Positions 63,709 to 64,000 of a DNA stretch of 64,000 nucleotides are shown one piece after another (position 1 is the first letter of the stretch; every line of letters begins with the position of its first letter). The position numbers were made by a program, and so were the translations under genes. This DNA is from Virgibacillus ihumii (lineage in GTDB: Bacteria; Bacillota; Bacilli; Bacillales; Amphibacillaceae). The notes under the pieces were generated by a model. That model had not been told where the DNA came from. It did not search any database and saw only the letters and a program-made list of their open reading frames with translations. The stretch is taken from positions 1,674,001-1,738,000 of the forward strand of contig NZ_CACVAN010000001.1 of assembly GCF_902726655.1 (NCBI RefSeq), given 5' to 3'.

Positions 63709-64000
63709 TTATCCAGTTCCCTTGACCTCAACACATCGGCCCGGTTGCGGAAAGAGTTTTCCCGGATTTAACAGATCTTCCGGATTAAACACTGCTCGGA
63801 TGTCGGTCTGGGCGGCCATTTCCTCTTCACTGAAAACGAAGCGCATTTCCGCTGACTTTTCAATCCCCACACCATGTTCACCTGTAATGGATCCGCCAAC
63901 ATCAGCACAAACCTTCAAGCACTCGGACCCTGCTTTTGATGCCCGCTCACTTTCGCCAGGTAAACTGGCGTCGAACAATATAAGCGGATGGAGATTTCCA
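63709..64000 (-). CDS. glcD: Glycolate oxidase FAD subunit, C-terminal part (runs off the window)
   Basis: Only the last ~96 residues are visible; the frame is open to the window edge (GNLHPLILFDAS upstream of the first Met). FAD-oxidase C-terminal motif GGSITGEHGVGIEKSAEMRF and FNPEDLLNPGKLFP identify a GlcD/D-lactate dehydrogenase-type subunit that oxidises glycolate or D-lactate. Next to an LctP-family permease, which fits glycolate use. Confidence 0.88.
   Translation of the reverse strand, partial: GNLHPLILFDASLPGESERASKAGSECLKVCADVGGSITGEHGVGIEKSAEMRFVFSEEEMAAQTDIRAVFNPEDLLNPGKLFPQPGRCVEVKGTG

Overview
The window is a chromosomal stretch of a spore-forming, low-to-moderate GC Bacillota, most likely a halophilic or halotolerant Bacillaceae of the Virgibacillus/Lentibacillus/Oceanobacillus type. 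This is inferred from strong GGAGG ribosome sites, T-box, SAM-I and preQ1-I leaders, a gamma-type SASP-like gene, Spo0A-box-like sites, Na+-coupled transporters (NhaC, SSS, SLC13) and family relationships. No phage, IS element, CRISPR array or rRNA was seen. Almost everything is metabolic: uptake systems paired with catabolic enzymes.

Layout. 0-5.4 kb (minus): class II HMG-CoA reductase, HMG-CoA lyase, a two-helix membrane protein, a divergent TctA-like permease, an XRE-cupin regulator and a nitrilase-family amidase; together they read as a mevalonate or HMG catabolic operon. 5.7-9.4 kb (minus): hom-thrC-thrB behind a threonine T-box. 9.5-9.8 kb: a 20-bp tandem array, then tRNA-Ala(GGC). 10-12.3 kb: cystine-type ABC transporter. 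12.4-16.4 kb: P5C dehydrogenase, a CoxG-like protein, an EamA exporter, a flavin reductase. 16.6-24.2 kb: a CdaR-type regulator with asparaginase and CutC, divergent from a FAD amino-acid oxidase, an ornithine-cyclodeaminase-like reductase and a sodium/solute symporter. 24.2-28.5 kb: small spore-type genes, a frameshifted coiled-coil gene, RNase H, quinone oxidoreductase, SpeG, two copies of an 85-bp repeat, and a second 20-bp array. 28.5-33 kb: sulfate uptake and activation (sat, SLC13, cysC, cysQ). 33-37.3 kb: two NADPH oxidoreductases, tiny membrane peptides, YndM, a metallophosphoesterase. 37.4-38.3 kb: a different 20-21-bp array, then queF under a preQ1 riboswitch. 38.3-44.7 kb: galactose module (regulator and permease divergent from galKTM). 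44.7-52.4 kb: LTA synthase, cell-wall amidase, secreted GH84, SAM-riboswitch OsmC, YteA. 52.5-59.4 kb: tricarboxylate two-component system with a TctCBA transporter plus an SLC13 permease. 59.5-64 kb: NhaC, LctP, a third array of the first family, and the end of glcD.

The most interesting items are the mevalonate/HMG operon with an unconventional transporter; two families of ~20-bp tandem arrays in intergenic DNA; an 85-bp structured repeat present twice; a SAM riboswitch placed before OsmC; an apparently D-to-L amino acid conversion cluster; a regulator with no ATG/GTG/TTG start; and clustering of Spo0A-box-like octamers in non-coding DNA. Everything here was read by eye; homology statements rest on motif recognition, not database searches.
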